A stretch of 64,000 nt of DNA. Origin: Termitomyces sp. T153. Lineage: Eukaryota; Basidiomycota; Agaricomycetes; Agaricales; Lyophyllaceae. This document shows, piece after piece, positions 38,291 to 50,263 of this stretch. Both the position numbers and the translations under genes were made by a program. Where the stretch lies: assembly GCA_018296165.2 (NCBI GenBank), contig JACKQL020000036.1, positions 310,001 through 374,000 of the forward strand, written 5' to 3'. Each line of letters begins with the position of its first letter. Within the stretch, counting starts at the first letter, position 1. The notes beneath the pieces are model-generated. The model saw only the letters and a program-made list of their open reading frames with translations. It made no database searches and was not told the origin of the DNA.

Positions 38291-39894
38291 ATGGACAGTG
38301 ACGAAAACACTCCTCTTCTTAGTTCAAACGCGCCCTTTGGACCTGCGGCACAATTTCCTTCAATTCATGTCGCGTCAAGACACGTCGCTGCTCTGGACGT
38401 AAACCAAATCCGCTTCGAGGACATAGTGAACGGTTTCGTTTTCGAAGATCATCCTACACAAGTCTCATTCGCCCTTGCTGTACTGCTTCATCTGCGTAAG
38501 AAGAAAAAGGAGATTCATCCCTCCGATGATCTATATGGCCTCTGGCTCGCCCACAAGGCGAATCTTCGAGACGTGGATACTCTCGAAAACTTATTGACAG
38601 ACATCTGGACGCTGTTTCTGGCCGAGTACCGCAGCGTGCGCGATATCCAGACTGCGTTGTGGACTTCATTTCTGGTTCAAGACGACGGTGAAAATGGAAA
38701 TATGGACACTCGGCGTGGTACGCCGTTCTTTTTCTTTCTACCGATTAGTTCATAAGCTGACTTTTGGGCTCTAGTCGTGGACTTCTTGGCAGAACCAGAC
38801 TCTCCCGATTCCTTGCTTTCTCATCCTCTTATTTCAGCAGTGATCGAACGGGTATGGATTCATGGGACGAAAAATGAAGATCCGCGAATCGCTGGTTTGT
38901 TGACGCGATACGATGCGCTTTCAACCCCTCGGTAAAGTTTTCTCTCTGAGTTTCGCCGCTTGCTACCATTAATGTCGTGACCAGTGCCATCCATTTTATT
39001 GATTGGTTGGCGCATATCACCTTTCTTGTTTTCTTATTTCACTATCTGTTGTACCCCATTGAACAGCCTCACACTTCAGGTGGTTGGTCATGGTATCAAT
39101 ACGGACCACGCGAGGTGTCACTTGTACTCCTCGCCTTGTCCTTTGGGATCCATTCCAGATCCTTTGTGAACATTAGCGCTTTGCTTGTGCCCATTTCATT
39201 CTTGACAAGCTTGCCATCTGCTCCACACCCTGAGAGTTTCAGCTTTATCTTTCTCCAATGGGCTGCTTTCTTGCAGCCATTGGGATTGAACTTCCCCCAC
39301 CCACCGAGCCATCTTTTCCTTTTCCAGCATAGACGCAGCCTTCCTCTCGCAGTCCTCATCAACAGAGCTCTATCACGGATTTTATACCCAGTGTCACTTT
39401 TTTTCTTTCCTTTACTACTTCTCGCCACCTACCTTTTATCCCTTTCGTTGGCCGACGCTTTTCTCCGAAATTCTTTTCAGGACGTCATGCCTCCACCATT
39501 GGAAACTAGGTTCACCTTCCTTTGTTTTTTCGTTACAGTGCTTGTACTTCTCCTAGCTTCGATCTCTGTCTTGGCCATCAGCACATCACCGGCACACAAC
39601 TCTGTCGACCTGTGGGATAGGTACTCTACAGATGTTGGCCGCTCTGCACGAAAAATAAGTGCCAATGTCGTCTCGTCTTACAGCACTTCCTACATCTTTC
39701 CACCTCCATTCAATCTTATTCATATCGTTGTTGTTTGGATCCCTAGAAAGGTTGCTACTCTATCAGGATACCATTATCCCATACTGGAAATATTGGAACG
39801 AGTCGTGTGGAGGATTTTTGTCGGTCCCTTGACTGCTTTCGTCGCATTCCTTTTGTGGAGACCAAGATGGCTATCTCGTACTGCCTCATTGTAA
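38291..39894 (+). CDS. Multi-pass membrane protein of unknown function
   Basis: Exons are 38291-38717, 38775-38931 and 38985-39894 (497 aa). The start MDSDENTPLL carries an acidic dileucine-type sorting signal, suggesting a vacuolar or endosomal membrane. Residues about 30-220 are soluble and helical (QIRFEDIVNGFVFEDHPTQ, DTLENLLTDIWTLFLAEYR). From about residue 215 there are eight or so hydrophobic helices, including FIDWLAHITFLVFLFHYLLY and LFFFPLLLLATYLLSLSL. The organisation (soluble N-terminal part, membrane C-terminal part) recalls fungal channel-like proteins, but I see no pore motif and do not assign a function. An earlier in-frame ATG at 38261 is possible. Confidence 0.75.
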
Positions 39895-40817
39895 TATTAA
39901 ATTAATGAACGAAATGGCACATGAAAATTCTATTCTTACTCATTCTACGAGCTGACTGCAGGAAAAATGTCGTGTGGAGGGCAAGTGGAGGGGTCGTCTT
40001 GAGAATTCTCGTATCACTTATAACATAAACCTACCGACTACCACTACGAGCCATTCGTAGCATGCTTATCACCCATCTATGTAGTATGTACGAGAGGTTG
40101 AAAACTTCGCTCCTGATTTTGCTCGAGTTCAATCCTGTTCGTTCATTTCGTCAACCGCGGACCGTTCGTCTTCCACCCCAACCTAACATGTCTTTGTGAG
40201 TTTTTTTTCGTTCCGCCTCCAATGAATTTTACGAATTCAGAGACGTCCGCGATGGAGTGGCGTATATGAAAGTTTGTTAAGGACTTGAAGAAGGATTGTA
40301 TATTTCACTATATAGCGTACAGAAAGGGTGCGCAATGCTGTTGCTTTCTTTGGATGGTTGACTAACGTTCCGGAGAATAAAGATTTCTGGTGAACTGGGA
40401 TGAGGTTTAATCTCCTTTATCACTATCAAAGACACATCAGGAACGAGCTGCATCCACAACGTGAGCACACTGTAAAAACAAAAACAGACGTTATCGCAGA
40501 AGATATGTTTGGGAACGTCAAGATTTACATCAAGTAATTGCCCGTCTTCACAGCATTGAAGTTATGTAAAAAGAAGTTTACTACCTCTTCCGAAATAGAA
40601 CCCAGTCAAGATTGTCACGAGCTCGAAGGTATACGCGAGCTCGAAGGTATATATGTAAGGGGCTGTACGTACAATAACTTGTCAGAAATTGTTCAGAACT
40701 TTGACAGCCGTCGTTCGCTAATCATAACCTTGCACAGCCACTTGGGAGAACTGACAAATTTGAATAATCAATGACATCGACACTGATACAAGTACTTCTC
40801 AATAACACTTATGCTTC
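39895..40817. other. Intergenic; possible small minus-strand gene not resolved
   Basis: A minus-strand frame at 40277-40468 (VPDVSLIVIKEIKPHPSSPE) reads like protein and can be extended by a plausible upstream exon ending near 40530 (NAVKTGNYL), but I could not build a complete model or name a family. A perfect repeat, GCTCGAAGGTATA, occurs twice near 40620-40652. Confidence 0.25.
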
Positions 40818-42658
40818 ATGTCTGAAAGGAAACTTAAGAAATCGAGGACCGGCGGGCTCCCATCCTTTGGTGCACCCTCGGAACTAGATAATATTTCAAA
40901 CTTTCACCAGGACCCATCCTCTTCTGCATCATCGACGCGCGTTATCGGTCCTACTACGCCTCCCGCACTCACTACGATATGTGCGCGTGTATTTGTTACA
41001 AATTTTTTGGAGCTCAGGAAGAATGAAGCCCTCTGGCATCGCGTTTCTCAGTCTTTAGCGGCACTGCCAGATATACTTATACCAAAAGTCTTTGCAATGC
41101 TTCAAAATACTTATCCGACATATCTGAGCCATGAAGTCATTGTAACCGTGAGTTAAATTGACTCTTAGATGAACAGCTCTCTCAATTTTCACAGTATTTC
41201 TTTCGTGGTCCCTCGGTAACGCTTCTAAAGGATCTTCCAGGTGTCAAAAAAAGGACTATCCTAGACATTGCACGCTTCAATCCCGGCGTACGGCAACTCG
41301 AGTTGACTGGTTTCGACGACATACCGGATAGCGCCTTTGCTCAACTTTTCCGGAACTTGACACACCTGCAGTCCTTAGTTTTGCGGTGATGACCCCACGA
41401 TTTCTATTCAACAGCTCCGACATTTACTTTCCACAGGGGATGCACCAAAGTGACTGGTGAATCCATGCAAGCCGTCGCTCAAAATTCAAAGAGCCTTCGA
41501 ATCCTAAACGTCAGCTTTACGTCCGTCACACCTGCCTCGCTGGCTCCTATTGTGAGGGCATGCCCTCACTTAGAAGTCCTCAAGGTGGCTGGCATACAGA
41601 ATTGGGTCAGTGATATAATTCTGGGCTTCAAGTCTAGAAACATTGACCGATGCTCTTCTTAGACAGATACTACATTGCTTAAATTGCTTGCTGACCTCCC
41701 AGACGAGTTTCAGCTGCCTGATCTTCGGACTCTCAAGCTTCGACAAACTTCGATATCTGAAGCTTCCCTGACCTCTATTCTGAAACTTTGTCCTGCGCTT
41801 CGAAGGCTCGACATTTCTTTTACTCTTCTCCGACATCCACCGCAGATCTTGGATTTCCCCATGCCTAGCCTAGAAAAGCTCTGTGTAACTTCCACCAGTA
41901 TTCTGCCGAACGACCTTATCGACGTGATCAGACTTCTGCCAGGCTTACGCGCGCTCGCAATTGGTGCCATGGGCGCAAACCGAGGATCTCGGGCTTCCAT
42001 TGGCAATACATCGGCAATGACTATGACTGATGCCGCACTTGTGACTCTAACTTCGGTTTTGGAGCAATTTCAGCACATTGAAGATATCAGTCTAGTTGGC
42101 AATACAAAGTTGGGTCTGGCCTCAAAGGATTCTAGTGCTATATCCATTTTTATCAAAAAAGTTGGAAGGAGATGCAAGGTTTTTCATATTATCCACTATA
42201 CGTTCATCGTCTGACTCATTCATGTTGAACCAGAGATTGAATTTGGCAGGGATTCATGCTGTCCGTTCCTCCGATTTAGCTGGGCTGAGTGACACAGAGG
42301 CTGATATTGTATCGCCTCTTGAAACCCTAATTCTGAACAACACCTCAATTGATGACGAAGCTAGCCTTTACATAGCGACTTGTCCGACGCTGAGTACTCT
42401 GGCTATAGCTGGAACTAAAATGAGCAGTACGTCTTAACACTCTTACATTCGTTCTGTTGCTCAAGCGACCAGACGAAGGCATCTTCACGATTATCGATTC
42501 TTGTCAAAAGCTAGTGAACCTCGATCTCACCAGTTGCAGGTCCATCAGGGTAGTTGATCGTCGGAGATTCTTTGAAGTATGTGCAATGAGGTTCGAAAAC
42601 TCTTCCTAATGCAGTTCTTAATCAGGTTTGGAACGAAACGAGAGGTCGAACACATTGA
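40818..42658 (+). CDS. Leucine-rich-repeat (RNI-like) protein
   Basis: Seven exons: 40818-41147, 41195-41385, 41437-41605, 41663-42178, 42234-42426, 42473-42576 and 42626-42658 (511 aa). After a disordered N-terminus and a helical region (CARVFVTNFLELRKNEALWH) come cysteine-containing LRRs of the RNI type: LTHLQSLVLRGCTKVTGESMQ, SLRILNVSFTSVTPASLAPI, HLEVLKVAGIQNWTDTTLLKL, LRTLKLRQTSISEASLTSIL, LRRLDISFT and LVNLDLTSCRSI. Such proteins are F-box partners, RAD7-like or RanGAP-like scaffolds. No F-box is obvious at the N-terminus, so the role is open. Its 3' end faces the xyloglucanase gene 91 bp away. Confidence 0.82.
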
Positions 42659-42749
42659 AAGTCACTGATTTCAGACATTTGATATCTATTTACACAAACC
42701 GCACTGTTAAATCTGTTATATGTATTGCCATCATCTTTTGTATTTAGTT

Positions 42750-45700
42750 CTATGTGCATTGAGAATAATCTGAGAGGGATGTGTTAAGTACTTTCGGATA
42801 AGAGCAAATGATTTGCACATACATGGATTCTGATACGTGCAAGTGTAGCCTGCGACACATACCGTCGGGCCCGTCCAATTGACACCTTCAGAAGGAAATG
42901 AAGCAATGAACATCGATTGATAATATTAGAGAGTACCTCCGCATTGACCATAGCTTGGAACAGGAGTTCCGGTCGTTGTCGAGGCAGACGAGGTAACCGA
43001 GGAGGCGCTTGACAAGGAAGTCGTGGTCGGATGGGAGGTAGAGGTAGCTGAGCTGGTAATTGTAGTTGTGCTCGAGGTCGTCGTCTTCGAACTCGTTGAG
43101 CTCGCCTCCGTAGTTGAGGAAGCCGGGGTTGAGGTAGGTGTGGCAGTGTTCGGAGGGGCCGTTCCACTGATATCCCCATAGAAAATTCCACGCCCATTAG
43201 TCCCAATATAAACACTAGAGCCAAAGTCAGTTGCGATCTTCAATATGTGAGAGACAGAGCGTACCGTCCGTAAGTGCGGAGGTCTGCGGCCATGACATTT
43301 GCACTGGCAGATCCAAATCCATGTGCGGCATCGTTTATCTGCACCCAGTTTACCCCTTGATCATCCGACCTGAAGTAACCGATAATGTTACCAATATTGG
43401 CGGCAGCAAATACAGCGGGGTATCCACCCGCTTTAGCAGGTGCGCCAAGTGCGACGGCCCAGGCTTGAGTGACACCTAAGATTGCATCGAAAGTTGCACC
43501 GGAATTGGTTGAGTGGTAAAGGCCTGCATCCGACGAAACCCAGATATCACCAGTGACATTAGAATGAACGACAATTTTAACAGGAGAAGATGAACTTCCG
43601 AGACTGCCCTTCAAACTGAAGGTATTGCCATTGTCAATGGAAACATAGAATGAAGAGCCGGATGCGCCATAGAAAATTCCCGTTGTTTTCTTGTCAGATG
43701 CGATAACAGCGGTCGAAGGCAAGGAAGAAACGACGGTGAAAGTTGCCTGGTTAGCTGAAACCTGGACACCGTTTGCACTGGTGCTCCAAAGAACAGTGGT
43801 ACCATCAGCTGAGAGGGCTACTTTGCCACCTATTTCGCGTGTCAACTCAAGGTTGTTAGTTTTTGTGCATAACTACGGACCCGAAACATTATCTGCTGCT
43901 CCATAATGTTGCGACCAGCTAGCTCCGGAATTAAATGAAAGTGCTACTTGTTTTCCGGAAGAACTGCATAGAGGACACCATTAACAGTGAATTATAATGA
44001 TACTACTCGAAGGTGCACAAACCTATCTCCTGTGCCAATACGAACCAGGTAAGCCGGGTTCAGACCGGCATAGTCAATGTCTGCACAGGTAGACCATTTG
44101 GGGTCGGTGTATGCGGCAGTCGGAGGGGTTGTCAGCGAGTTGTGGACAAACCCTACGATAGCGCCATCAAGTAATTCAGATGGTGATGAAATAACAGATA
44201 TATACCCTCGATATCACCAAGAGCTGAATACAGAATCGGACCTGAGGGGGGTGCAATCAATCCTTGGACCGAGGTTTCCTCAATACCATCGGCCCACGAA
44301 TTGAGGCTGACGTTATGTACAGTATCCCACTTTCAAAAGGTGAGTTGGTTGAAAAATACCACTCTTAGAATGCCTCATACCTTGAGCAAGTCCCGTCCAC
44401 CGTATATAGTGGAACCAGTGCCATACAGCCAGTGGTTTGAATCGAAAGGATCAATTACAAGAGCTGGGCATTCTGTCTTAGCAAGAAAACTCCACGCTCA
44501 ATTACCATCATCTAGTAACATACCTTCCATCATCCACCCGATCTGCAAGTCTCCCAGGGTCAAATCCACAGAGTTGGGTCCGAGCCATGGCGCAAGTGTA
44601 GCATTGTAGGAATAGTACTTGGCAATAGTCGGATAACTTGGAGACCAAGCCCAAAGAGGAGACCAAGTAGTGCCACTGTCTGTGGAGCGGAAAATTTGGC
44701 CATCTGGCCACCAAGAGTTGAGGGCAGCAACCATAATAGTGCCCGGCTTCTGAAGGTCAACAGCAACGCCTCCGAAGCCGAAGTATAGATCACTACCGGA
44801 CACAGGAGTGATGTCTTGCCCTATGCTCGGGCATGAACGTTAGTTGCATGAGTGAAGCCTCCGAAATCCGAGGCTTACAGGTCCCATTCGCGATAGAATA
44901 TCTTGCGACTGAACCAGAAGTCCCGTCATACTGTGCATCAAGTCAGAAGGAGAATTTCAAGCCATCAAATAACGTACAGGACCGGCTCCGTCGGAGTATG
45001 AGACATATAACGCCTGCTCACTGGGTGCTATGACACCCTTGTGTGGAAGGTAGGTCATGTTTTGCCCAGCAACAGTACTCCCTGGCGGATGCATCGTAAA
45101 TCTTAATTTATATAAGCACCGTCATTTTCAGCTCACATGAAGTCCCGCCATTATTAGTGACAAAAATATTGGCGGAACCCGCATTGGCAACCCCAACGAA
45201 AATACGTGGTGTCGCTGTTTCGGAGGTGCCAGATGACTCGTCAAAAGTGACCCAAGCAATACCTATTGATCAAATTCGCAGGTGTAACAAAGATAAACGT
45301 CGATATAGCACACCAACTATATCATTGTTATACCCAGTCGTGTCCGTGGGGTCGGGGATATAGGTACCTGTCGAACAGTCGGAGAACGTCGCATACAGAT
45401 GTTAAAACAACGTACCAGGGCTGGGAAAAGACGTGACTTGGGTCCAACTCACACCAAAATTTGTGGACTTCCAGAGACCATGGCCACTTCTAGCACCGAA
45501 GAAGAGAATCGCGTTGTCATTAGGGTCTACTGCAAGTCGCTAGAGCTGGAGGTCAAATTTTGTACAGTTAAGGTGATCAATCGCACCTCTCCCCTGATGC
45601 TTGATTAAGTAACTATTATAGAATAGACTTGTATATGCTCACATTCCACGACCTGGCATATTACCACCGACCTTGAAGGGTAGCAGAGAGGGAGTGAAAG

Positions 45701-46194
45701 TTGCACCGTAATCTGTTGAAACAAGGATTTGCCCATTGCTGGGATCCCATGAATTGGTATACATTCCCGTCACCTGTCGAAATAGATGGTACCTCAATCG
45801 TGCCATTTTCAGGCGTACATACCAGGTAGAGGCGAGAGGGTGTGATTGGGTCAGTCGCAAGAGCATCAACGCCCCAATAATTCCATCGTGCGTTATCGAC
45901 AAAATCAAGCAGAGGAGCCCATGAGTCGTCTGAGTTCAACCTGTAGGCGCCGCCTATGTCCGTGCGAGCATATGCAAGACCCTAAGTAGGTAGGGGACTC
46001 GAGCTTTGTAGCACTAAAGTGATCAGGGGAATTCATACCTTTTCAGTTGGGTTGAATATGATTCCGGGTACGAATCCGCCACCACCGCCTATTTTGACAT
46101 TATCCCAGGTATAGGCTTGGGAGTTAATGGCATAGGCAAATGGGCAGATTATAGCTACTGCGGTCAAAGCAGTAACTATGCCTGACCCGATCAT
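42750..46194 (-). CDS. GH74 xyloglucanase with C-terminal CBM1, eighteen exons including a 7-nt microexon
   Basis: Exons: 46039-46194, 45823-45981, 45643-45773, 45587-45593, 45416-45539, 45314-45367, 45137-45262, 44978-45081, 44879-44930, 44524-44820, 44381-44463, 44206-44329, 44023-44152, 43881-43963, 43265-43829, 42937-43214, 42823-42885 and 42750-42769 (851 aa). A signal peptide (about 1-22) precedes the tandem seven-bladed propeller fold. Family markers are YARTDIGGAYR (Asp60, likely catalytic), GMGERLAVDPN, SVDLTLGDLQIGWMMEALVIDPFDSN (second catalytic Asp 408 or 411) and RVYIGTNGRGI. A Ser/Thr linker leads to a fungal cellulose-binding CBM1 (YGQCGG ... YYSQCT). The enzyme cuts xyloglucan of plant walls and is secreted. 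Exon 4 is 7 nt and completes the GMGERLA motif. Confidence 0.94.
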
Positions 46195-46921
46195 GATTGG
46201 AATAGGCAGACTTGGTCAACTTCTACGTGTTCAACCGACGGTATATATATGAATACCAAAAGCTTTGGGAAGACATCGACCGATAAATCAGCGAAGGGGA
46301 GACTGACATCCGAGAAAATGGCGGAAGAGCCATACTACACCGGCATGCATGTAGGCAACCCGTGACGCTCTGTGATGTGGTGTCCAACCAATACCCAATG
46401 GTTCGCGAAAGACCAAGGTCCTTGACGTCAGAAGTAATCTCGAAAGGCAATTAGGACCCATATCACACAAAACCCCTCAGGTCTCAAGAGCTCTCGATAT
46501 TTTGCAGGATTTTCTCATCGTCCCGTTTCTGCGCAAGCAATGGAAGGCACTGTGAGCTGTAACATGGTCTTATTGCCTGCGTTCATGTCAGGAGGACAAA
46601 TCAAGAGGGCTTATGCAAGAAAATAAAAAGGTGACCGCCGGCCATCGGTATAATTGATCAACGCCGAAGTTCAAGTACTATTCCGCCGAGGTTGGTGACC
46701 CCAGCGTAAGCATTACTGACGAAAATATGCAGGGGAGATGAAAGTTGACAAGCCTAACGGTGAAAGTTGACAAGCCTGTAGAGGTCACTTGATGAGAACA
46801 CATGCGACGACACGTTCGTGACACTTGTTTTCCTTCCACCCCACACGTACATAGCACACCCTTCTTTGCCCTCCTTAGTGGCTCGGATACCTGTTATACT
46901 ATACTCTATATCTCTACATTA
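46195..46921. promoter_or_regulatory. Divergent promoter region of GH74 and unknown gene
   Basis: 727 bp without a gene. A TATATATATG run lies about 45 bp upstream of the GH74 start (46240-46249) on its strand. A near-perfect direct repeat, GTGAAAGTTGACAAGCCT, occurs twice at about 46740-46778. Confidence 0.4.
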
Positions 46922-48171
46922 ATGGCTCTAGAAAATCATTTCCCAGCTGGCACTGGTCCTTGCGATGCCTTCGCCCTTACTGAGCTCCGATCGTACGTAC
47001 ACGTCAAGAAGATCCCTCGGCATGAATCCAATGACAAGCGTACTATTCGTTCACCGATGGCTGGCAGGTTGATTTATGCGAGCAAAAGTGACATGGTAAG
47101 TGTATTTTGGTTATCGTGACTTTCATTCTTGTTCACGGCCCTGGCTAGACTATGTCTGTGTCCTATCCCGGGTATCTCAACGTGTCGATTCCTTTTACGA
47201 CTTCGGACGACGACACTCTGGTAGCTGTCATTCCACGTATTACATCAAACACCTTTCAGCTACCGCCCCTGCCTTATTCATCTTCTCTACAACTCCATTC
47301 CATTCTTTCAGACATCGTGACCACTTCTCCTGCCCAATGGGCAACATCGCGCCCATTATCACTTCAACACATCACGCCCAAGATGGAGAACACGTCTCAA
47401 AATCAACAAACAGCCGTTTTTTCCTTTACCCCAACTGCTGCAACTCGCCTAGCAGAACCTTCGCCTGTCATGCACCCAAATAACCCATATGTACCTTGGA
47501 CTTCTGAAATGAGGCGTGAATATCTTCGCCCTTCGCCCTCTTACTCCCGCTGTGTCGATTGCGGTGCAAGCAAATCCTCTAGCATTGTCCTCCTGTCAGA
47601 ACCTATTGCTTCTAGCGTTAATCACAGGTCAAGTGGAGCACTATCGAAGCGCACGAGATTGTCGGCGAGTTTGAGAACCTTGGCATGTACAATTGGCAAG
47701 AATCTCAAACAGGTGGCAAAGCGAATGTCAAAGTACGACGGTCCTTCTCTGACGCTTGATACTACACTGGAACCTGCCTTTTTCCCCTCTATTTTGTCTT
47801 CCAACTCTTCTGAGTCGATGGACGCAACTACGCTGTCTACATGGCTTTCTGATCGACAGCATAAACAAACCGAGTATGAGAAGACTTCCACGGAAGAAAT
47901 GACATTAGATGAGTATGAGCTAAGAGGCAGCTGGACTCACTTGCCTCGATCTTCTTTGATGAATGTTGCTCGTTGTGCCCTGTTCGATGGTTCGCATCCA
48001 CCTCGCAAGAGCCGGTCAGAGTCGATTCTGAAACCTTGGTCACAACCTGCTTCCCTGGTGACGCGTTCTCCGCGAGTCGAGTCACTGTGTTTGAATGAAG
48101 GTGATTTGGGAGACACATTGTCGCCGGGCAACCGAGAAACGAGGATGCCAGGTGGTTGGGTCTTTGGCTGA
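46922..48171 (+). CDS. Uncharacterised Ser-rich protein
   Basis: Exons are 46922-47095 and 47149-48171 (398 aa). The intron has GTAAGT and CTAG borders and keeps the frame. No family is recognised. The sequence is Ser/Thr/Pro-rich, has a CVDCGASKSS motif (two Cys two residues apart), a basic stretch (LSKRTRLSASLRTLACTIGKNLKQVAKRMSKYDG), an acidic STEEMTLDEYELRGSW segment, and ends MPGGWVFG. The acidic segment followed by RGSW and the conserved-looking tail suggest a regulatory protein. If the upstream exon is wrong, a start at 47383 (MENTSQNQ, good context) is the alternative. Confidence 0.6.
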
Positions 48172-49258
48172 CACGAACACTATTGAGCGTCACACTGTAT
48201 CATTTCGTAAAAATATATCCATTACTACGTCACTATAATGATATGTACCCACGCTGGTTACTAGCTAAGGTCGCATCGATCAGGATACGCCCTCGGTAGA
48301 CCTAATGAAGAAAAGGAAACCAACGTCACTATCTATGAATGGACATGTGGAGTAGCATCAAAACCCCTGTTGGGGAAAGCTCCTCACCACTGCGTTGGGA
48401 ATACACTTCGCTGCGCACTGAGTGAACTACAAAGAGAGTTTTATAAGGCTGCATCCTTGGGCCGTCAGAAGGCTATTATGACATTATTTATCGTTATTTA
48501 TTCAACTCTTTACTCTTTACTTCTTACTCGGATGCCTTCGATACTATGTCTTGACTTTTGATTTCCTTTTTTGCTGGTTCCAGTCGTAAATTATCAAAAA
48601 AAGAAATCAGGACTCACGGTTCTGCCTCTAATCATATTCTTGCTTCGCCTCTAATCATATTCTTGCTTCGCCTCATTCAACAAAGTAAAGAGTTGATTGT
48701 ATACTGGAGAATGTTATCGTATGTAGGGGAAATGTGGGATCAAACTTGAACACAGCGGCATTGTGCTGACTGCCTTACAGGACCAAGCATGAAAGGTGAT
48801 TGGTTTACACACTGCCCCATGCCAAGATAAAATATAGATACTTCCTGACTAATGAAGCTTCTTTCTGCTTCTGAGTGATACGACCTTTCTCAGGTAGGCG
48901 ATTTCAAGTTCAAGAGCTTCCTAGTGTGACTGACAGCTCTGCCCTGCTCAGCTCAAGGGAGGTGATTTCAAGCCCAATAACACCCTCAAACTTGAAGCCT
49001 GCCAGCGACAGTCCTTGGCCCTTGTATTTCAACAATGTCCACACCTCATACAGAGTTCACCAATCAAGCATTTTTTCCGATTCACCCATTGAGACACCTT
49101 TTCTTTCATCCAGCCCCAGCCAACCTCTCTCAGACCCACTCAGTGATAGTAAGTTGCGACAAGCAATTGGGTTCAGCAAAACTCAACTAATCCTTCTTCT
49201 ACCACCAACCAGTCTAATGAACAAAAAAAAACAATTCTTATCTTGGCAATCAGGTGAG
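48172..49258. other. Repeat island, left part
   Basis: No gene is recognised. A plus-strand frame at 48875-49253 (…SSPSQPLSDPLSDSKLRQ…) may be an exon of an old transposon gene, since sequence resumes with a splice-like border on the other side of the LTR. Confidence 0.3.
48624..48669. repeat. Perfect 23-bp tandem duplication
   Basis: The 23-bp unit GCCTCTAATCATATTCTTGCTTC occurs twice with no mismatch (48624-48646 and 48647-48669). Confidence 0.9.
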
Positions 49259-50258
49259 TGTCATGACCCGCTCCCTAGCTCCCTAGACACTGCTCCCAAC
49301 CCCTCCCGATTTCCCGCCTAACTCCCTGGAACTCCGCCCACACTTTCGACGCCCACACTGGACAACTCCGACGCTTCTCTGGCAAACCCCGACGGCAACT
49401 CCCTCTCTGTAGCCATCAACACCCCCTTGAAACCTTCCCCCACCGTTCCTGGCCACGTCATACGTCCCCGACCCCCTACCCTAGTTTACCCGACCCATCC
49501 TGGAGTGTCATGACGTCCCCAGAGTGGCCGCGCCCCCAACTGATCCCATCAGAATACCGCCGCGGCCTGACCTTGGATTGTACCCGACACCCGTTGACTC
49601 AGCACAGCTCCATCGACCCCCGCCATCATATCCACCGCCCTCGGAGGCACCCAGTAGTTGGTATATAAGTCATAGAATAACTCCTCGAACTTTAGTCTTG
49701 ATATTACATTTTACTGGTTTCCTATGTTTCGTCTCTCGTCTCATCTCTATTTCTGTTTCTAGGCTTTGAATCTATCTTTTCTCAGTCTCGTCTCGTCTCC
49801 GTCTCGTCTCGACTGTACATATTTCCTTTGTTCCTCTGAAGTTCCCTTGCTCCCTACGTCAGTACAAACTCCGCGCATGCGCCATGACCTGAACATTCTT
49901 AACAACAACTCCGGACCTTGCTACCCGCTCGGCCCCGGAACCCACCAAGCCCCAGTAATCCCCTGTCCAGCTCCGACCCCGCCCCCCATCAACCGAGAAG
50001 CCTCTGCCTACCCCGCAATCTACTTGTGCGCCCACTAACTAGCCCTGACACCTGCCCTGGGTCAACGACCAGTACCTCCGGTCTTAGACCCCTCCGAATC
50101 ACTCAGGACTTACTCGGGCCGCTCTCCCTAGGGGCCCCTCGCAAGCTTTCCCCACCTCCGCTCCAACTCCGGACGCCTGGTTATAAGTGCAGGACATCGC
50201 ATCCGCCTAGTAAGGACTCGCCAGTGTACTGAGCCCCCATCGTCAGCGGAACCTGACA
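49259..50258 (+). mobile_element. Solo LTR of an LTR retrotransposon, 1,000 bp
   Basis: The segment starts TGTCATGACC and ends CCTGACA, so it has TG...CA borders within a TGTCA/TGACA inverted terminal repeat. It is flanked by a perfect 5-bp duplication GTGAG (49254-49258 and 50259-50263), the integrase hallmark. A TATA-like TATATAAG stands near 49661, as in an LTR promoter. No internal retrotransposon genes remain, so the two LTRs of the original element have recombined. A second TGTCATGACG start lies inside at 49507, suggesting an internal duplication or a composite LTR. It is much richer in CpG than the sequence around it. Which superfamily (Ty1/copia or Ty3-like) cannot be told. Confidence 0.8.
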
Positions 50259-50263
50259 GTGAG

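Noticed and set aside
42926..43160. Ser/Thr tract before the CBM1 as a minisatellite
   Set aside because: It is an ordinary linker of a secreted glycoside hydrolase; codons vary and no regular DNA unit is present.
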